Shown here piece after piece: positions 43,610 to 53,050 of a stretch of 64,000 bases of DNA. The stretch lies in contig CAWAEZ010000009.1 of assembly GCA_963781195.1 (NCBI GenBank), forward strand, positions 62,001 through 126,000, in the 5' to 3' direction. The position numbers and the translations under genes are program-made. This DNA is from JAJPKK01 sp963781195. GTDB taxonomy: Bacteria > Pseudomonadota > Alphaproteobacteria > Rhizobiales > Xanthobacteraceae. Numbering within the stretch: the first letter of the stretch is position 1; each line of letters starts with the position of its first letter. The notes beneath the pieces were generated by a model. It was given only the letters and a program-made list of their open reading frames with translations. It did no database searches and had not been told where the DNA came from.

Positions 43610-45356
43610 ATGGGCGGCGTGATGCTGGTGCTCGCCATCGTGGTGCCGGTTTGCGGCGCCCTCGCCGCCTTCGCCGCCGGCGGCCGCTGGACCGAACGCA
43701 TCGCGTTCGTTTGCCTCGCGATCGGCCTCGCCATCGCCATCGGCATTGCGGTTGCCGTGACCCGGTCAAGCGGTCCGCTGCTTTACCGGCTCGGCGGCTG
43801 GGCACCCCCGCTCGGCGTGGCGCTGCGCGCCGACGGACTTTCCGCGGCGATGATGGCCGTCACCGCGGTGGTCATCGGTGCGGTCGGCCTTTACGCGCGC
43901 GCGGAATTCGCGCCAGGGTCGGTCGAGGCGCGGGCGCCCCTCGCGTTTTGGATCCTGCTGCTGTCGGTGTGGGCCGCGCTCAACACCGTGTTCCTCGGCG
44001 GCGATCTCTTCACGCTCTACGTCGCCCTGGAACTCCTGACCTTCGCGGCGGTGCCGCTGGTTTCCCTCGACGGCCGGGCGGACACGCTGCAGGCCGCACT
44101 GCGCTACCTGTTGTTCGCCCTGCTCGGCTCGGTGCTTTATCTCGTCGGCACGGCGCTGCTCTACGGCACCTGCGGAACGCTCGACATCGTCCTGTTGTCC
44201 ACGTGCGTACGCCCGGAGACCGCGACGATCGTCGCGGTCGCGCTGATGACGGCCGGGCTGTTCGCCAAGACCGCCCTGTTCCCGCTGCATCTCTGGCTGC
44301 CGCCGGCCCACGCCGGTGCGCCGTCCGCGGCGAGCGCGGTGCTGTCGGCGCTGGTGGTGAAGGGGTCGTTCTTCATCACGGTCCGGCTGTGGTTCGATGC
44401 GGTGCCGGCGCTTCCCGGATACCTCGCCGCCCAATTGCCCGCCCTGCTCGGCGGCGCGGCGATCCTGTTCGGCAGCATCGTCGCGCTGCGGCAGCGCCGA
44501 TTGAAGCTTCTGATCGCCTATTCGACGCTCGCCCAGATCGGCTATCTCTTCCTGATGTTTCCGCTCGCCTTCGATCCGGCCGACGGAGCGCTGCACCGCG
44601 GCGCTGCACTCGCCGGCGGCATGATCCAGGCGGCTTCCCATGCAATGGCGAAGGCCGCCATGTTCCTGGTCGCCGGACTGGCCTACGAGGCGCTTGGCCA
44701 CGACAGGATCTCCGGTTTCGCCGGGATGGGCCGCGCGCTGCCGCTGAGCGTGCTCGCTTTCGCGCTCGCCGGAGCGGCGCTGATCGGCGTGCCGCCGAGC
44801 GGCGCCTATCTCGCCAAGACTTCTCCTCCTGCAGGCATCGGCCGAAACCGCGCAATGGTGGTGGGCCGTCGTCATCCAGGCCGGCGGGGTGCTGACCAGC
44901 AGCTACGTCCTGCTGGTGCTCGTCCACTCCGTTGCACCCGCCGCCGCCCCCGTCACGCTTCGCGCCGCGGTGCCACGAAGCCGCGAGGCGCCGGCGTTGG
45001 CGCTCGCGCTCGGCTCGTTGCTGCTCGGACTGTTTCCATGGCAGCGATACCTGGATGTCACGACCGCGGGCGATTCCGCCACAACCAGCGCGAGCATGCC
45101 GACGCTGGGGGCCTTCGCCGCCGCGCTGTGGCCGATCTGCTTGGGCGGCGCGCTGATGCTGCTGATCGGGCGTCACGCGTTTCGTTTGGCCGACCGGCCG
45201 GGCCGCGCCGCGCTCGCGCACGCCCGACGCATGGCCTTTCCGTTCATCGGTGCCGTCATGGATGTCGACGCCGCCCTGCGGCAATGGACCTGGGCCGGCG
45301 TCGCACTGCTGCTGGTGGCCATCGTGCTCGGGGGTGCGATGGGGGCCGGACGTTGA
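43610..45356 (+). pseudogene. mrpD: Mrp antiporter subunit D (NuoN/NuoM-like) with one +1 frameshift
   Basis: If one extra base near 44822 is removed, this encodes about 581 residues of an antiporter-type NuoM/NuoN subunit. The expected core residues are visible: ALELLTF with the Glu of TM5, and GLFAKTALFPLHLWLPPAHAGAPS with the Lys of TM7 and the His. The break reads YLAK-T-SPPAGIG; with one base removed it reads YLAKLLLLQASAETAQWWWAV. The downstream block then stays clean to the stop at 45356. As sequenced the protein loses its C-terminal third. This may be a sequencing error. It is the only large antiporter subunit in the operon. Confidence 0.85.
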
Positions 45357-45456
45357 CCGCCGCGAATACCGGCCTACGATCGAATCCATGTTCACCATGA
45401 ACGGCGTGCAGGATCGCCACGGCAGACCGAAAGTCGAATGCCTCATGGAGAAGCCA

Positions 45457-46599
45457 ATGGACGTGCGGGCGACAGGGCTTCATGACAGCGGGGGCGCAAG
45501 CGCGGGCGCCCGCAGGCCGCCCTGCCTTGCACGCACGGCGATCGCCCTGCTGTTTGCAGCCTGCCAGCTCGCCGCCTGTCAGCGCGAAACCGAATCGGCG
45601 CCCCCCGAAGTGCGGCCGGTTAGAACCGTGATCGTCACCAAGCGCGACGTCGGCGAGACCGTCACCTATACCGGGCGCATCGAGGCCGAGCTCGAAACCC
45701 GCCTGTCGTTTCGGATCGGCGGGCGGATGGTCGCGCGCACCGTGAATGTCGGCGACCGCGTCGATCCCGGCCAGATCGTGGCGAGGCTCGAACCGCAAAA
45801 CGAGCTCAACGCGCTGCGCTCCGCGCAGGCCGCCGTCACCGCCGCGCAGGCGCAGTTCACCGAGGCGCAAAACAATTACGACCGGCAGAAATTCCTGCTG
45901 GCGAGAGACGTCGCTTCGCGCGTGCAGTACGAGCGTGCCGAGCAGACCCGCGACACCGCCCAGGCCCAGCTCAATTCCGCCCAGGCGCAACTCAAGACCG
46001 CGCAGGACGGGGTGAGCGACACCGAGTTGAAGGCGGACGCCGGCGGCATCGTGATCGGCACCGCCGCCGAACCCGGCGAGGTCGTGCAGGCCGGCCAATT
46101 GATCGTGCGGGTTGCACCGAAGGGCGGGCGGGATGCCGTGTTCGACGTGCCGGGCCAGATACTGCGCGCGGCGCCCAGCGATGCCCTCGTCAAGGTCAGC
46201 CTCACGGAAGATTCCAAGGTGTCCACCATCGGCCGGGTCCGGGAGGTCGCCCCGCAGGCGGATCCCGTCACCCGAACATTCGAGGTGAAGGTCGGCCTGA
46301 CCGACCCGCCCGAGGCGATGCGGCTCGGAGCGACCGTCATCGGCCAACTGCAGCTCGACACCGCGCCGACCATCGAGATCCCCGCCGCCGCGCTCACCGA
46401 GTCCGGCCGGCGGCCCGCGGTGTGGGTGGTCGACCCCAAGCTCCTGACCGTGTCGCTGCGCAACGTCGAGGTGCTGCGCCAAAATCCGGCGACGGTGGCG
46501 ATCGCCGGGGGATTGGACACCGGAGAGATCGTGGTCACCGCCGGCGCTCAGGCGCTGCATCCCGGACAGAAGATCCGGCTGCTCGGAGCGGCCCGCTGA
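45457..46599 (+). CDS. RND efflux periplasmic adaptor (HlyD/AcrA-type lipoprotein)
   Basis: 380 residues. ATG 45457 is chosen because GGAG lies six bases before it; earlier ATGs at 45388 and 45445 are possible. A lipobox (LAAC, Cys41) after a hydrophobic core marks it as a lipoprotein. The order is barrel-type: RTVIVTKRDVGETVTYTGRIE, biotinyl-lipoyl half LSFRIGGRMVARTVNVGDRVDPGQ, coiled coil (SAQAAVTAAQAQFTEAQNNYDR, about residues 130-190), second lipoyl half, beta-barrel (RVREVAPQADPVTRTFEVKVG) and membrane-proximal domain. It links the RND pump to an outer membrane channel, which is not encoded here. Confidence 0.92.
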   Translation: MDVRATGLHDSGGASAGARRPPCLARTAIALLFAACQLAACQRETESAPPEVRPVRTVIVTKRDVGETVTYTGRIEAELETRLSFRIGGRMVARTVNVGDRVDPGQIVARLEPQNELNALRSAQAAVTAAQAQFTEAQNNYDRQKFLLARDVASRVQYERAEQTRDTAQAQLNSAQAQLKTAQDGVSDTELKADAGGIVIGTAAEPGEVVQAGQLIVRVAPKGGRDAVFDVPGQILRAAPSDALVKVSLTEDSKVSTIGRVREVAPQADPVTRTFEVKVGLTDPPEAMRLGATVIGQLQLDTAPTIEIPAAALTESGRRPAVWVVDPKLLTVSLRNVEVLRQNPATVAIAGGLDTGEIVVTAGAQALHPGQKIRLLGAAR

Positions 46600-49500
46600 T
46601 GCAGTTCAACCTCTCCGAATGGGCGCTGCGGCACCGCTCGTTCGTGGTGTACCTGATGCTCGTCGCGATGATCGCCGGCGGGATGTCCTATATCCGTCTC
46701 GGCCGCAACGAAGACCCCGCCTTCACCTTCCGCACCATGATCGTGCAAGCCGCATGGCCCGGCGCGACGCTCGACGACACCCTCAACCAAGTGACCGACC
46801 GGATCGAGCAAACCCTCAAGGAGACGCCGAACCTCGACTTCCTGCGCAGCTTCACCCGCGCCGGCGCCGCCACCATCTTCGTCACCTTGAAAGGCAGCAC
46901 GCCCGCCGGCGAGGTGCCGGACATCTGGTACCACGTGCGCAAGAGCGTCGGCGACATGCGCCGCACCTTGCCGAGCGGCGTCGTCGGACCGGGTTTCAAC
47001 GACGAGTTCGGCGACACCTTCGGAATCATCTACGGCTTTACCGCCGACGGTTTCACGCACCGCGAACTGCGCGACGACGTCGAGGCTATCCGCAAGCGGC
47101 TGCTGCGCGTCCCCGACGTGTCGAAGATCGAGATCCTCGGCGCCCAGGACGAGCAGATCATCATCGAATTCTCCACCGAGAAGCTCGCCGGCCTCGGGAT
47201 CGACCGCGGCGCACTCATCGCCGCGCTGCAGGCGCAGAACGCGGTCAGTCCGGCCGGCACGCTGGAGACCGGCGACGAGCGGATCCTGCTGCGCGTCTCC
47301 GGCGCGTTCCAGTCGGAGCTCGACATCCTCGGGATCAACATCGCCTCGAACGGCCGGCTTCTCCGGCTCGGCGACATCGCCGACGTGCGACGCATTTTCG
47401 TCGACCCGCCGCAGCCGATATTCCGCGTCAACGGCCGACCGGCCATCGGGCTCGCAATCGCCATGCGGGAGGGCGGCGACATCCTCGCCCTCGGCCGGAA
47501 CGTTCAGCGCACCATGGACGAGATCACCGCGGATCTCCCGATCGGCATCGAGCCGACGCTGGTGGCGGACCAATCCGGGGTGGTCCAGAGCGCGATCGGC
47601 GAGTTCATGGAATCGCTGTGGCAGGCGATCGCGATCATCATGGCCGTCAGCATCGTCAGCCTCGGCGTCCGGGCCGGCGCCATCGTCGCGCTTTCGATCC
47701 CGCTGACGCTCGCCGTCGTGTTCCCGGTAATGCAGCTCGTCAGCATCGACCTGCAACGCATCTCGCTGGGCGCCCTCATCATCGCGCTGACGCTGCTCGT
47801 CGACGACGCCATGAGCACCATCGACGCCATGACCATGCGGCTCGCGGCCGGCGACGAAAAGGAGCAGGCGGCGACCTTCGCCTACAAGACGCTGGCCTTC
47901 CCCATGCTCACCGGCTCCTTCGTCACGATGGCGGGCTTCGTGCCGATCGGATTCGCCGAGAGCGCGGCCGGCGAATACACGTTTTCGATCTTCGCCGTCG
48001 TCAGCATCGCGGTGCTGGCGTCGTGGCTGGTCGCGGTGATCTTCATTCCGCTGCTCGGCGTGGTGTTGCTGGCGAAGCCTGAACCCGGGCCGCCGCCGCC
48101 GCCCGGTTTCGTCGCCCGCACCTTCCGCGGCCTCCTCGTCGCCGCGATGCGGATGCGCTGGATCACCATCGCGGTGACGCTCGCCTGCTTCGTCGTTTCG
48201 CTCCTGGCGATCCCCTCGGTGCCGCGGCAGTTCTTTCCGTCGAGCGACCGGCCCGAACTGCTCATCGACCTGCGGCTGCCGCAGGGGGCCTCGATCTACG
48301 CCAGCAGCGATGCGTCGGCACGGCTCGACGCGCTCCTCAAGGGTGATCCGGACGTGGTGCGCTGGAGCACCAATGTCGGGCGCGGCGCGATCCGGTTCTA
48401 CCTCCCGCTCAGCGTCGAATTGCCCAACGATTTTTTCAGCCAGCTGGTGGTGATCGCGAAGGACATCAAGGCCCGCGAGCGCCTGCGCGTAAAGCTCGAG
48501 CGCGCGCTCGAGAACGACTTTCCCGGCGCAGTGACGCGGATCGTCCCGCTCGAGCTCGGCCCACCGGTCGGCTGGCCGGTGCAGTATCGCGTCAGCGGGC
48601 CCGACATCGACGAGGTGCGCGATATCGCCTTCCGCCTGGCCCAGGTGGTCGCCGGCGACAGCCGCGCCCGGCGGATCAATTTCGACTGGATCGAACCGGC
48701 GCGGCAGGTGCGGGTCCGCATCGATCAGGACCAGGCGCGGCTGCTCGGCCTGAGCTCGGAATCGATCGCCGCCGTGCTCAACAAGGTGATGACCGGGGTG
48801 CCGATCACCCAGGTCCGGGACGGCATCTATCTCGTCGACGTCGTCATGCGCGCGACCGACGAGCAGCGGCTGTCGCTCTCGACGCTGCGCAACCTGCAAT
48901 TTCCGCTCGCCAATGGCCGCACCGTGCCGCTCGGCCAGTTCGCGACGCTCGACTTCGCGCAGGAGTTTCCGCTGGTGTGGCGCCGCGACGGCGTTCCGAC
49001 CCTGACCATCCAGGCAGACGTGACCCAGGGTGCATCGCCCGAGGCGGTGGTCGCCAACCTCGCGCCCGAGATCGCGAAACTCGCGGCGACGCTGCCGAAA
49101 GCCTATCACATCGCGGTGGGGGGCACCGTCGAGGAGAGCGCACAGTCGCAGGCCTCGGTCTATGCGGTGATCCCGCTGATGCTGTTCATCACCATCACCT
49201 TCCTGATGATGCAGCTGCAGAGTTTCAGCCGGCTGTTCCTGGTGCTGAGCGTCGTGCCGATGGGCCTGATCGGGGTTGTCGCCGCGCTCCTCCTCTTCAA
49301 CCGGCCGCTCGGATTCGTCGCCATCCTCGGCATCCTGGCGCTGCTCGGCATGATCGCGCGCAATGCCGTGATCCTGATCGACCAGATCGAGGCGGAACGG
49401 GCCGACGGCAAGGCGATCTGGGACGCGGTGGTCGAGGCCGCGATGTCGCGCTTCCGTCCGATCATGCTGACGGCGATTTCGACGGTGCTCGGCATGATCC

Positions 49501-49661
49501 CCATCGCTCCCACCATCTTCTGGGGACCGATGGCCTTCGCGATCATGGGAGGGCTGCTGGTCGCGACGGTCCTGACGCTGATCTTCCTCCCCGCCCTCTA
49601 CATCACCTGGTTTAGCGTGCAGGAGCCGGCGCCCGCCGCGCTGCGCGACGCGCCCGCTTGA
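46599..49661 (+). CDS. RND-family efflux permease (AcrB/HAE1-type)
   Basis: 1020 residues; its ATG overlaps the TGA of the adaptor (TGATG). It has the usual twelve membrane segments with two large periplasmic loops. TM1 is followed by LGRNEDPAFTFRTMIVQAAWPG. The TM4 proton-relay pair is present (LTLLVDDAMSTIDAM, Asp-Asp), as is the TM10-12 block (FNRPLGFVAILGILALLGMIARNAVILIDQIE). Opening with 'MQFNLSEWALRHRSFVVYLM' and the NED loop resembles a subfamily of RND pumps without an adjacent TolC. Substrates may be hydrophobic toxins or metals; there is no metal-specific motif. Confidence 0.95.
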   Translation: MQFNLSEWALRHRSFVVYLMLVAMIAGGMSYIRLGRNEDPAFTFRTMIVQAAWPGATLDDTLNQVTDRIEQTLKETPNLDFLRSFTRAGAATIFVTLKGSTPAGEVPDIWYHVRKSVGDMRRTLPSGVVGPGFNDEFGDTFGIIYGFTADGFTHRELRDDVEAIRKRLLRVPDVSKIEILGAQDEQIIIEFSTEKLAGLGIDRGALIAALQAQNAVSPAGTLETGDERILLRVSGAFQSELDILGINIASNGRLLRLGDIADVRRIFVDPPQPIFRVNGRPAIGLAIAMREGGDILALGRNVQRTMDEITADLPIGIEPTLVADQSGVVQSAIGEFMESLWQAIAIIMAVSIVSLGVRAGAIVALSIPLTLAVVFPVMQLVSIDLQRISLGALIIALTLLVDDAMSTIDAMTMRLAAGDEKEQAATFAYKTLAFPMLTGSFVTMAGFVPIGFAESAAGEYTFSIFAVVSIAVLASWLVAVIFIPLLGVVLLAKPEPGPPPPPGFVARTFRGLLVAAMRMRWITIAVTLACFVVSLLAIPSVPRQFFPSSDRPELLIDLRLPQGASIYASSDASARLDALLKGDPDVVRWSTNVGRGAIRFYLPLSVELPNDFFSQLVVIAKDIKARERLRVKLERALENDFPGAVTRIVPLELGPPVGWPVQYRVSGPDIDEVRDIAFRLAQVVAGDSRARRINFDWIEPARQVRVRIDQDQARLLGLSSESIAAVLNKVMTGVPITQVRDGIYLVDVVMRATDEQRLSLSTLRNLQFPLANGRTVPLGQFATLDFAQEFPLVWRRDGVPTLTIQADVTQGASPEAVVANLAPEIAKLAATLPKAYHIAVGGTVEESAQSQASVYAVIPLMLFITITFLMMQLQSFSRLFLVLSVVPMGLIGVVAALLLFNRPLGFVAILGILALLGMIARNAVILIDQIEAERADGKAIWDAVVEAAMSRFRPIMLTAISTVLGMIPIAPTIFWGPMAFAIMGGLLVATVLTLIFLPALYITWFSVQEPAPAALRDAPA

Positions 49662-49673
49662 GGATCCAACCCG

Positions 49674-50753
49674 ATGAATGTCCCCGCCCAAGGCGCCGCG
49701 CCGGCACGCGGCGATGGGATGCGCGTCTCCGCCGGCCTCTTCGCCGCCGTCGCCGTCGTCACCGCGCTCTATTTCTCGGGCACCGTGTTCGGTCCGCTGG
49801 CGTTCGCTCTCCTGATCATCGCCATGGTCTGGCCGATCCAAAAGCGGCTGCAGGCGCGGCTGCCCAAGCTCGTCGCGCTCGCCCTCTCCATGGCCGCGAC
49901 CATCGTGATCCTGGCCGCGTTCGTTTCGCTCATCGCCTGGGGCCTCGGCCGGGTGGGCCGCTTCATCCTCGCCGACGCGCCCCGGTTCCAATTCCTGTAC
50001 GGACAGGTGGCGGATTGGCTCGCGGGCCACGGCATCGTGGTAGCCGGCCTGTGGGCGGAGCATTTCAACGTCGGCTGGGTGGTCCGGCTGTTCCAGCAGG
50101 TGACCGTCAGGCTCAACGGCATGCTCAGCTTCTCGCTCGTCATGCTGATCTACGTGATGCTCGGCCTCCTCGAGGTCGACGACATCGCCCGCAAGCTGCG
50201 CGCTCCCGGCGCCGGCGAATTTGGCCGGGTCCTGCTCGCCGGGGGCAGCCGCACCGGCCGGAAGTTTCGCCGCTACATGGTGGTGCGCACGCTCATGAGC
50301 ATCATGACGGGGGTGCTGGTGTGGGTGTTCGCGCTCGCCGTAGGGCTTCCGCTCGCCGCCGAATGGGGCGTGATCGCCTTCGCGCTCAATTATATTCCGT
50401 TCATCGGCCCGTTCGTCGCGACGATGTTCCCGACGCTGTTCGCCATTGCGCAATTCGAGTCCTGGCAGATCGCCGTGCTGGTGTTCGCCTGCCTCAATCT
50501 CATCCAGTTCCTGGTCGGCAGCTACCTCGAGCCCCGGATCGCCGGCAGCGCGCTCTCGATCTCCCCGTTCCTGGTGCTGTTCGCGGTGTTCTTCTGGACT
50601 TTCATGTGGGGGATCGCCGGCGCGTTCATCGGCGTGCCGATCGTGATCGCCGCGCTGACCCTGTGCGCCGAGCACCCGTCCAGCCGTTGGATCGCGGACC
50701 TTCTCGGCGGCTCCGGCGGCGAACCGCAGCCAGAACCTTCGGACCGGGGATGA
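49674..50753 (+). CDS. AI-2E family transporter (PerM/YdiK-like)
   Basis: 359 residues with about seven or eight membrane segments. The family shows at the C-terminus: FALNYIPFIGPFVATMFPTLFAIAQF, FLVGSYLEPRIAGSALSISPFLVLFAVFFWTFMWGIAGAFIGVPI. The role of most members is unknown; some move ions or protons, others export autoinducer-2. It starts twelve bases after the RND gene and is probably co-transcribed. Its stop is immediately followed by the stop of the convergent metallophosphoesterase (TGATCA), with no space between genes. Confidence 0.93.
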   Translation: MNVPAQGAAPARGDGMRVSAGLFAAVAVVTALYFSGTVFGPLAFALLIIAMVWPIQKRLQARLPKLVALALSMAATIVILAAFVSLIAWGLGRVGRFILADAPRFQFLYGQVADWLAGHGIVVAGLWAEHFNVGWVVRLFQQVTVRLNGMLSFSLVMLIYVMLGLLEVDDIARKLRAPGAGEFGRVLLAGGSRTGRKFRRYMVVRTLMSIMTGVLVWVFALAVGLPLAAEWGVIAFALNYIPFIGPFVATMFPTLFAIAQFESWQIAVLVFACLNLIQFLVGSYLEPRIAGSALSISPFLVLFAVFFWTFMWGIAGAFIGVPIVIAALTLCAEHPSSRWIADLLGGSGGEPQPEPSDRG

Positions 50754-52544
50754 TCACGCGTCGGGGTCGGCCTGGATCACGGCGGAATCGTCGAGCACGC
50801 GCCGTCCCGGCAGCGGGATACGTTCCGGTTCGAGCAGCTTGAGCTTGCCGTCGGGCCCGATCGCCAGATTGTGGATATAGAAGTAGGTGTCCTGCTCGTC
50901 GGTCGCCTCCATCACCGGCGACGGTGCGGACAGGATGAGCAGTCCCCCGCACTCGCCGATCCAGTCGATATGCCGGTGGCCGTGCATCACCACCACCTGG
51001 TCGGCGAAACGCTGGAGGTGGCGCACGAACCAGCTGCCGTTGACGAGCGCGGTGCCGATGCGCACCGAGAGCGCCTTGGCGGGCTTCGGATATTCCACGA
51101 CGTGATGGTGCAGCGCGATGATCCAGCACGCCTTCGGAAACTGGGCGACCGCCCCGTCGATGCCCCTCGCCTGCTCGTAGGACATCATCCCGAGCGCGTT
51201 GGTAAAGGAGAAATGGGTGTCGGCATTGGAGTTGAGCACGATCAGGCCGAGCCCGTCCTCGGCGTCGGGAGGCAGCACCATCGGAAACACCGCCGCCCAC
51301 AGGTTGGCGAGCTCGACCGACAGGCGGAGCGATCCACGGTCGGCAAAGGTCTCGATGCTGGCCCGATGAGGTTCCAGCGTTTCCGCCAACGTGGCGCCGA
51401 GCCGGCCCGCGGCGGGGTCGATCACGCGCAGGCGCGGGCCGTGCAGCGCCGCCAGCGCCGAGAGCGACCGCAGCTGGCGCAGCCGCTTGGTCGGACTCGT
51501 CGGCAGGTCGAGGCGCGCCGGATTGGCGCGGTCCACCACGTTGACGTCGTGGTTGCCCGGCAACCCGATCATCAGGCCTGCGAGCTTCGGATAGAGCGCC
51601 AGGGCGTCGAACAGCTCCGCCCATTCGGCCGACACACCGGCGTCGGTCAGATCGCCCGAGATCAGGATCGCGTCGAGCGGCTCCGTCGCATGAATATCGT
51701 CGAGGCGCGCCAGGACCTGCCGCAGGCGGTCGTTGCCGCGCGGCCCGGACCGCCCACACTCCAGTCGAAAGCCATAGCGCTCCCCGACGGTGTGAAGGTC
51801 GGAGAGATGGGCGACCCGCCAGGTCCTCGAGCCGCGGGGGGCGGTGTCGAACGAACGCAGGTCGCGCGGCTGGGCCATGGTCGCATCGGCGACGCCCCAC
51901 ACCAGCGCGGCGCCGCCGAAATACGCCGCGATGATCGCGACGGCGTTCGCGAGCGCCACGACGACGAGCAGCCGCGCGGACGCGAAATCGGCGAGGCTGC
52001 CGGTCCAGCGCGTCGCCGGCCAGACCAGCGCCACGAGACCGAACGACACCGCGCTGATGGCAAGCCCGGTCACCGCGGCACTGCCGGCGCGGATGGACGC
52101 CCGCCCCGCCGCGCTCATCCGGTCCGGCAGCATTTCCTCGATCAGCTGCCTGACCCCCTCCCGGAGCACGCTGTAGACCGGCTGCAGGCCCAGCGCGTTC
52201 AGCGACCAGAAGCTGCTTTCGATGAGGCGCAGCAGCGGGCGCCCGCCGAACCAGGCGAGGCCGACGAGCGCGGCGAGGAAGAGAATCGGCGAGATGCCCG
52301 TCAGGATGGAGGAGATTTTCGCGGACGCCGCGGTGAACCACAGCGTCACCACGAGCGGAGCGAGGCCGAGAACGATGCCCGGCAGCCCGATCAGCAGGAC
52401 CCACGCGATCACGAGCTTGGGCAGGCTGATTTCCGCCAGCAGGCTGCCGGCGAGAGCGAACAGCGACCGCCGCTTCGTGCTCGAGGCGTCATCCTCGATG
52501 TCGCCGTCGCGCGGGTCGATGATCGGCTTCATTTCAAGCGCCAT
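50754..52544 (-). CDS. Membrane-anchored metallophosphoesterase
   Basis: 596 residues. The N-terminal ~230 residues are hydrophobic with about four or five membrane segments (KLVIAWVLLIGLPGIVLGLAPL, ILFLAALVGLAWFGG, ITGLAISAVSFGLVALVW, LLVVVALANAVAIIAAYFGG). A calcineurin-type phosphoesterase follows, with the metal ligands AHLSDLHTVG, LISGDLTDAG, GLPGNHDVN, ALHHHVVEYP and HGHRHIDWIG. The last two His motifs are complete, so activity is likely. Predicted role: hydrolysis of cyclic nucleotides, polyphosphate or lipid phosphate at the inner face of the membrane. No paired gene is seen; the next gene (LapA) is divergent. Confidence 0.9.
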   Translation of the reverse strand: MALEMKPIIDPRDGDIEDDASSTKRRSLFALAGSLLAEISLPKLVIAWVLLIGLPGIVLGLAPLVVTLWFTAASAKISSILTGISPILFLAALVGLAWFGGRPLLRLIESSFWSLNALGLQPVYSVLREGVRQLIEEMLPDRMSAAGRASIRAGSAAVTGLAISAVSFGLVALVWPATRWTGSLADFASARLLVVVALANAVAIIAAYFGGAALVWGVADATMAQPRDLRSFDTAPRGSRTWRVAHLSDLHTVGERYGFRLECGRSGPRGNDRLRQVLARLDDIHATEPLDAILISGDLTDAGVSAEWAELFDALALYPKLAGLMIGLPGNHDVNVVDRANPARLDLPTSPTKRLRQLRSLSALAALHGPRLRVIDPAAGRLGATLAETLEPHRASIETFADRGSLRLSVELANLWAAVFPMVLPPDAEDGLGLIVLNSNADTHFSFTNALGMMSYEQARGIDGAVAQFPKACWIIALHHHVVEYPKPAKALSVRIGTALVNGSWFVRHLQRFADQVVVMHGHRHIDWIGECGGLLILSAPSPVMEATDEQDTYFYIHNLAIGPDGKLKLLEPERIPLPGRRVLDDSAVIQADPDA

Positions 52545-52764
52545 GAGGTCGCAATCGGGTCGGCTGAACCAGGGGCGGGCTGCGCATGGCTCATGTGAGC
52601 AGGCCGCATGATATAGGGCAAGGCGCTCCCGGAACTCCAGCCGCGAATAGGCTCTCCTGCACGCCGCTGCGCAGGGCCTGCGATAGACAATCCGGCGGTG
52701 CCGTCATAAAACGTGCGGCGTGCCGCGATGAAGTTCGCTTTTTCTCGCACGAGAGGGCGCTGCC

Positions 52765-52998
52765 ATGCGATGGCTCAATATCACCGTGGTCGCGTTGTTC
52801 GCGATCGCCACGGCCGTGTTCGCCCTCCAGAATCTCGAGATGGTCACGCTCTCGTTCCTGGGCTTCGCCGCGCGGGCGCCGCTGGCCCTCCTCGTCGTCA
52901 TCATCTACGTGCTGGGCATGGCGACCGGCGGCAGCCTGTTCGCGCTGCTGCGCCGCTCGCTGGCACGCTCCCGCCTCAACGCGATGAACAAGTCCTAG
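52765..52998 (+). CDS. LapA-domain (DUF1049) small membrane protein
   Basis: 77 residues. Two hydrophobic segments (WLNITVVALFAIATAVFALQN, LALLVVIIYVLGMATGGSLFAL) joined by the typical 'NLEMVTLSFLGFAARAP' stretch, and a basic tail. LapA-domain proteins are linked with lipopolysaccharide assembly regulation in other bacteria. Short intergenic regions on both sides; no evident operon. Confidence 0.88.
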   Translation: MRWLNITVVALFAIATAVFALQNLEMVTLSFLGFAARAPLALLVVIIYVLGMATGGSLFALLRRSLARSRLNAMNKS

Positions 52999-53050
52999 CG
53001 CGACCGCGAGGTCGCGCCGGGCCTGCGCTCCCGGGGCTACCCGCCTGCCG

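Noticed and set aside
46548..50675. A 1375-codon open frame on the minus strand opposite the RND and AI-2E genes
   Set aside because: It is antisense to well-supported genes, has a His/Asp/Gly/Arg/Glu-rich translation with no domain, and is the expected mirror of GC-rich coding DNA.
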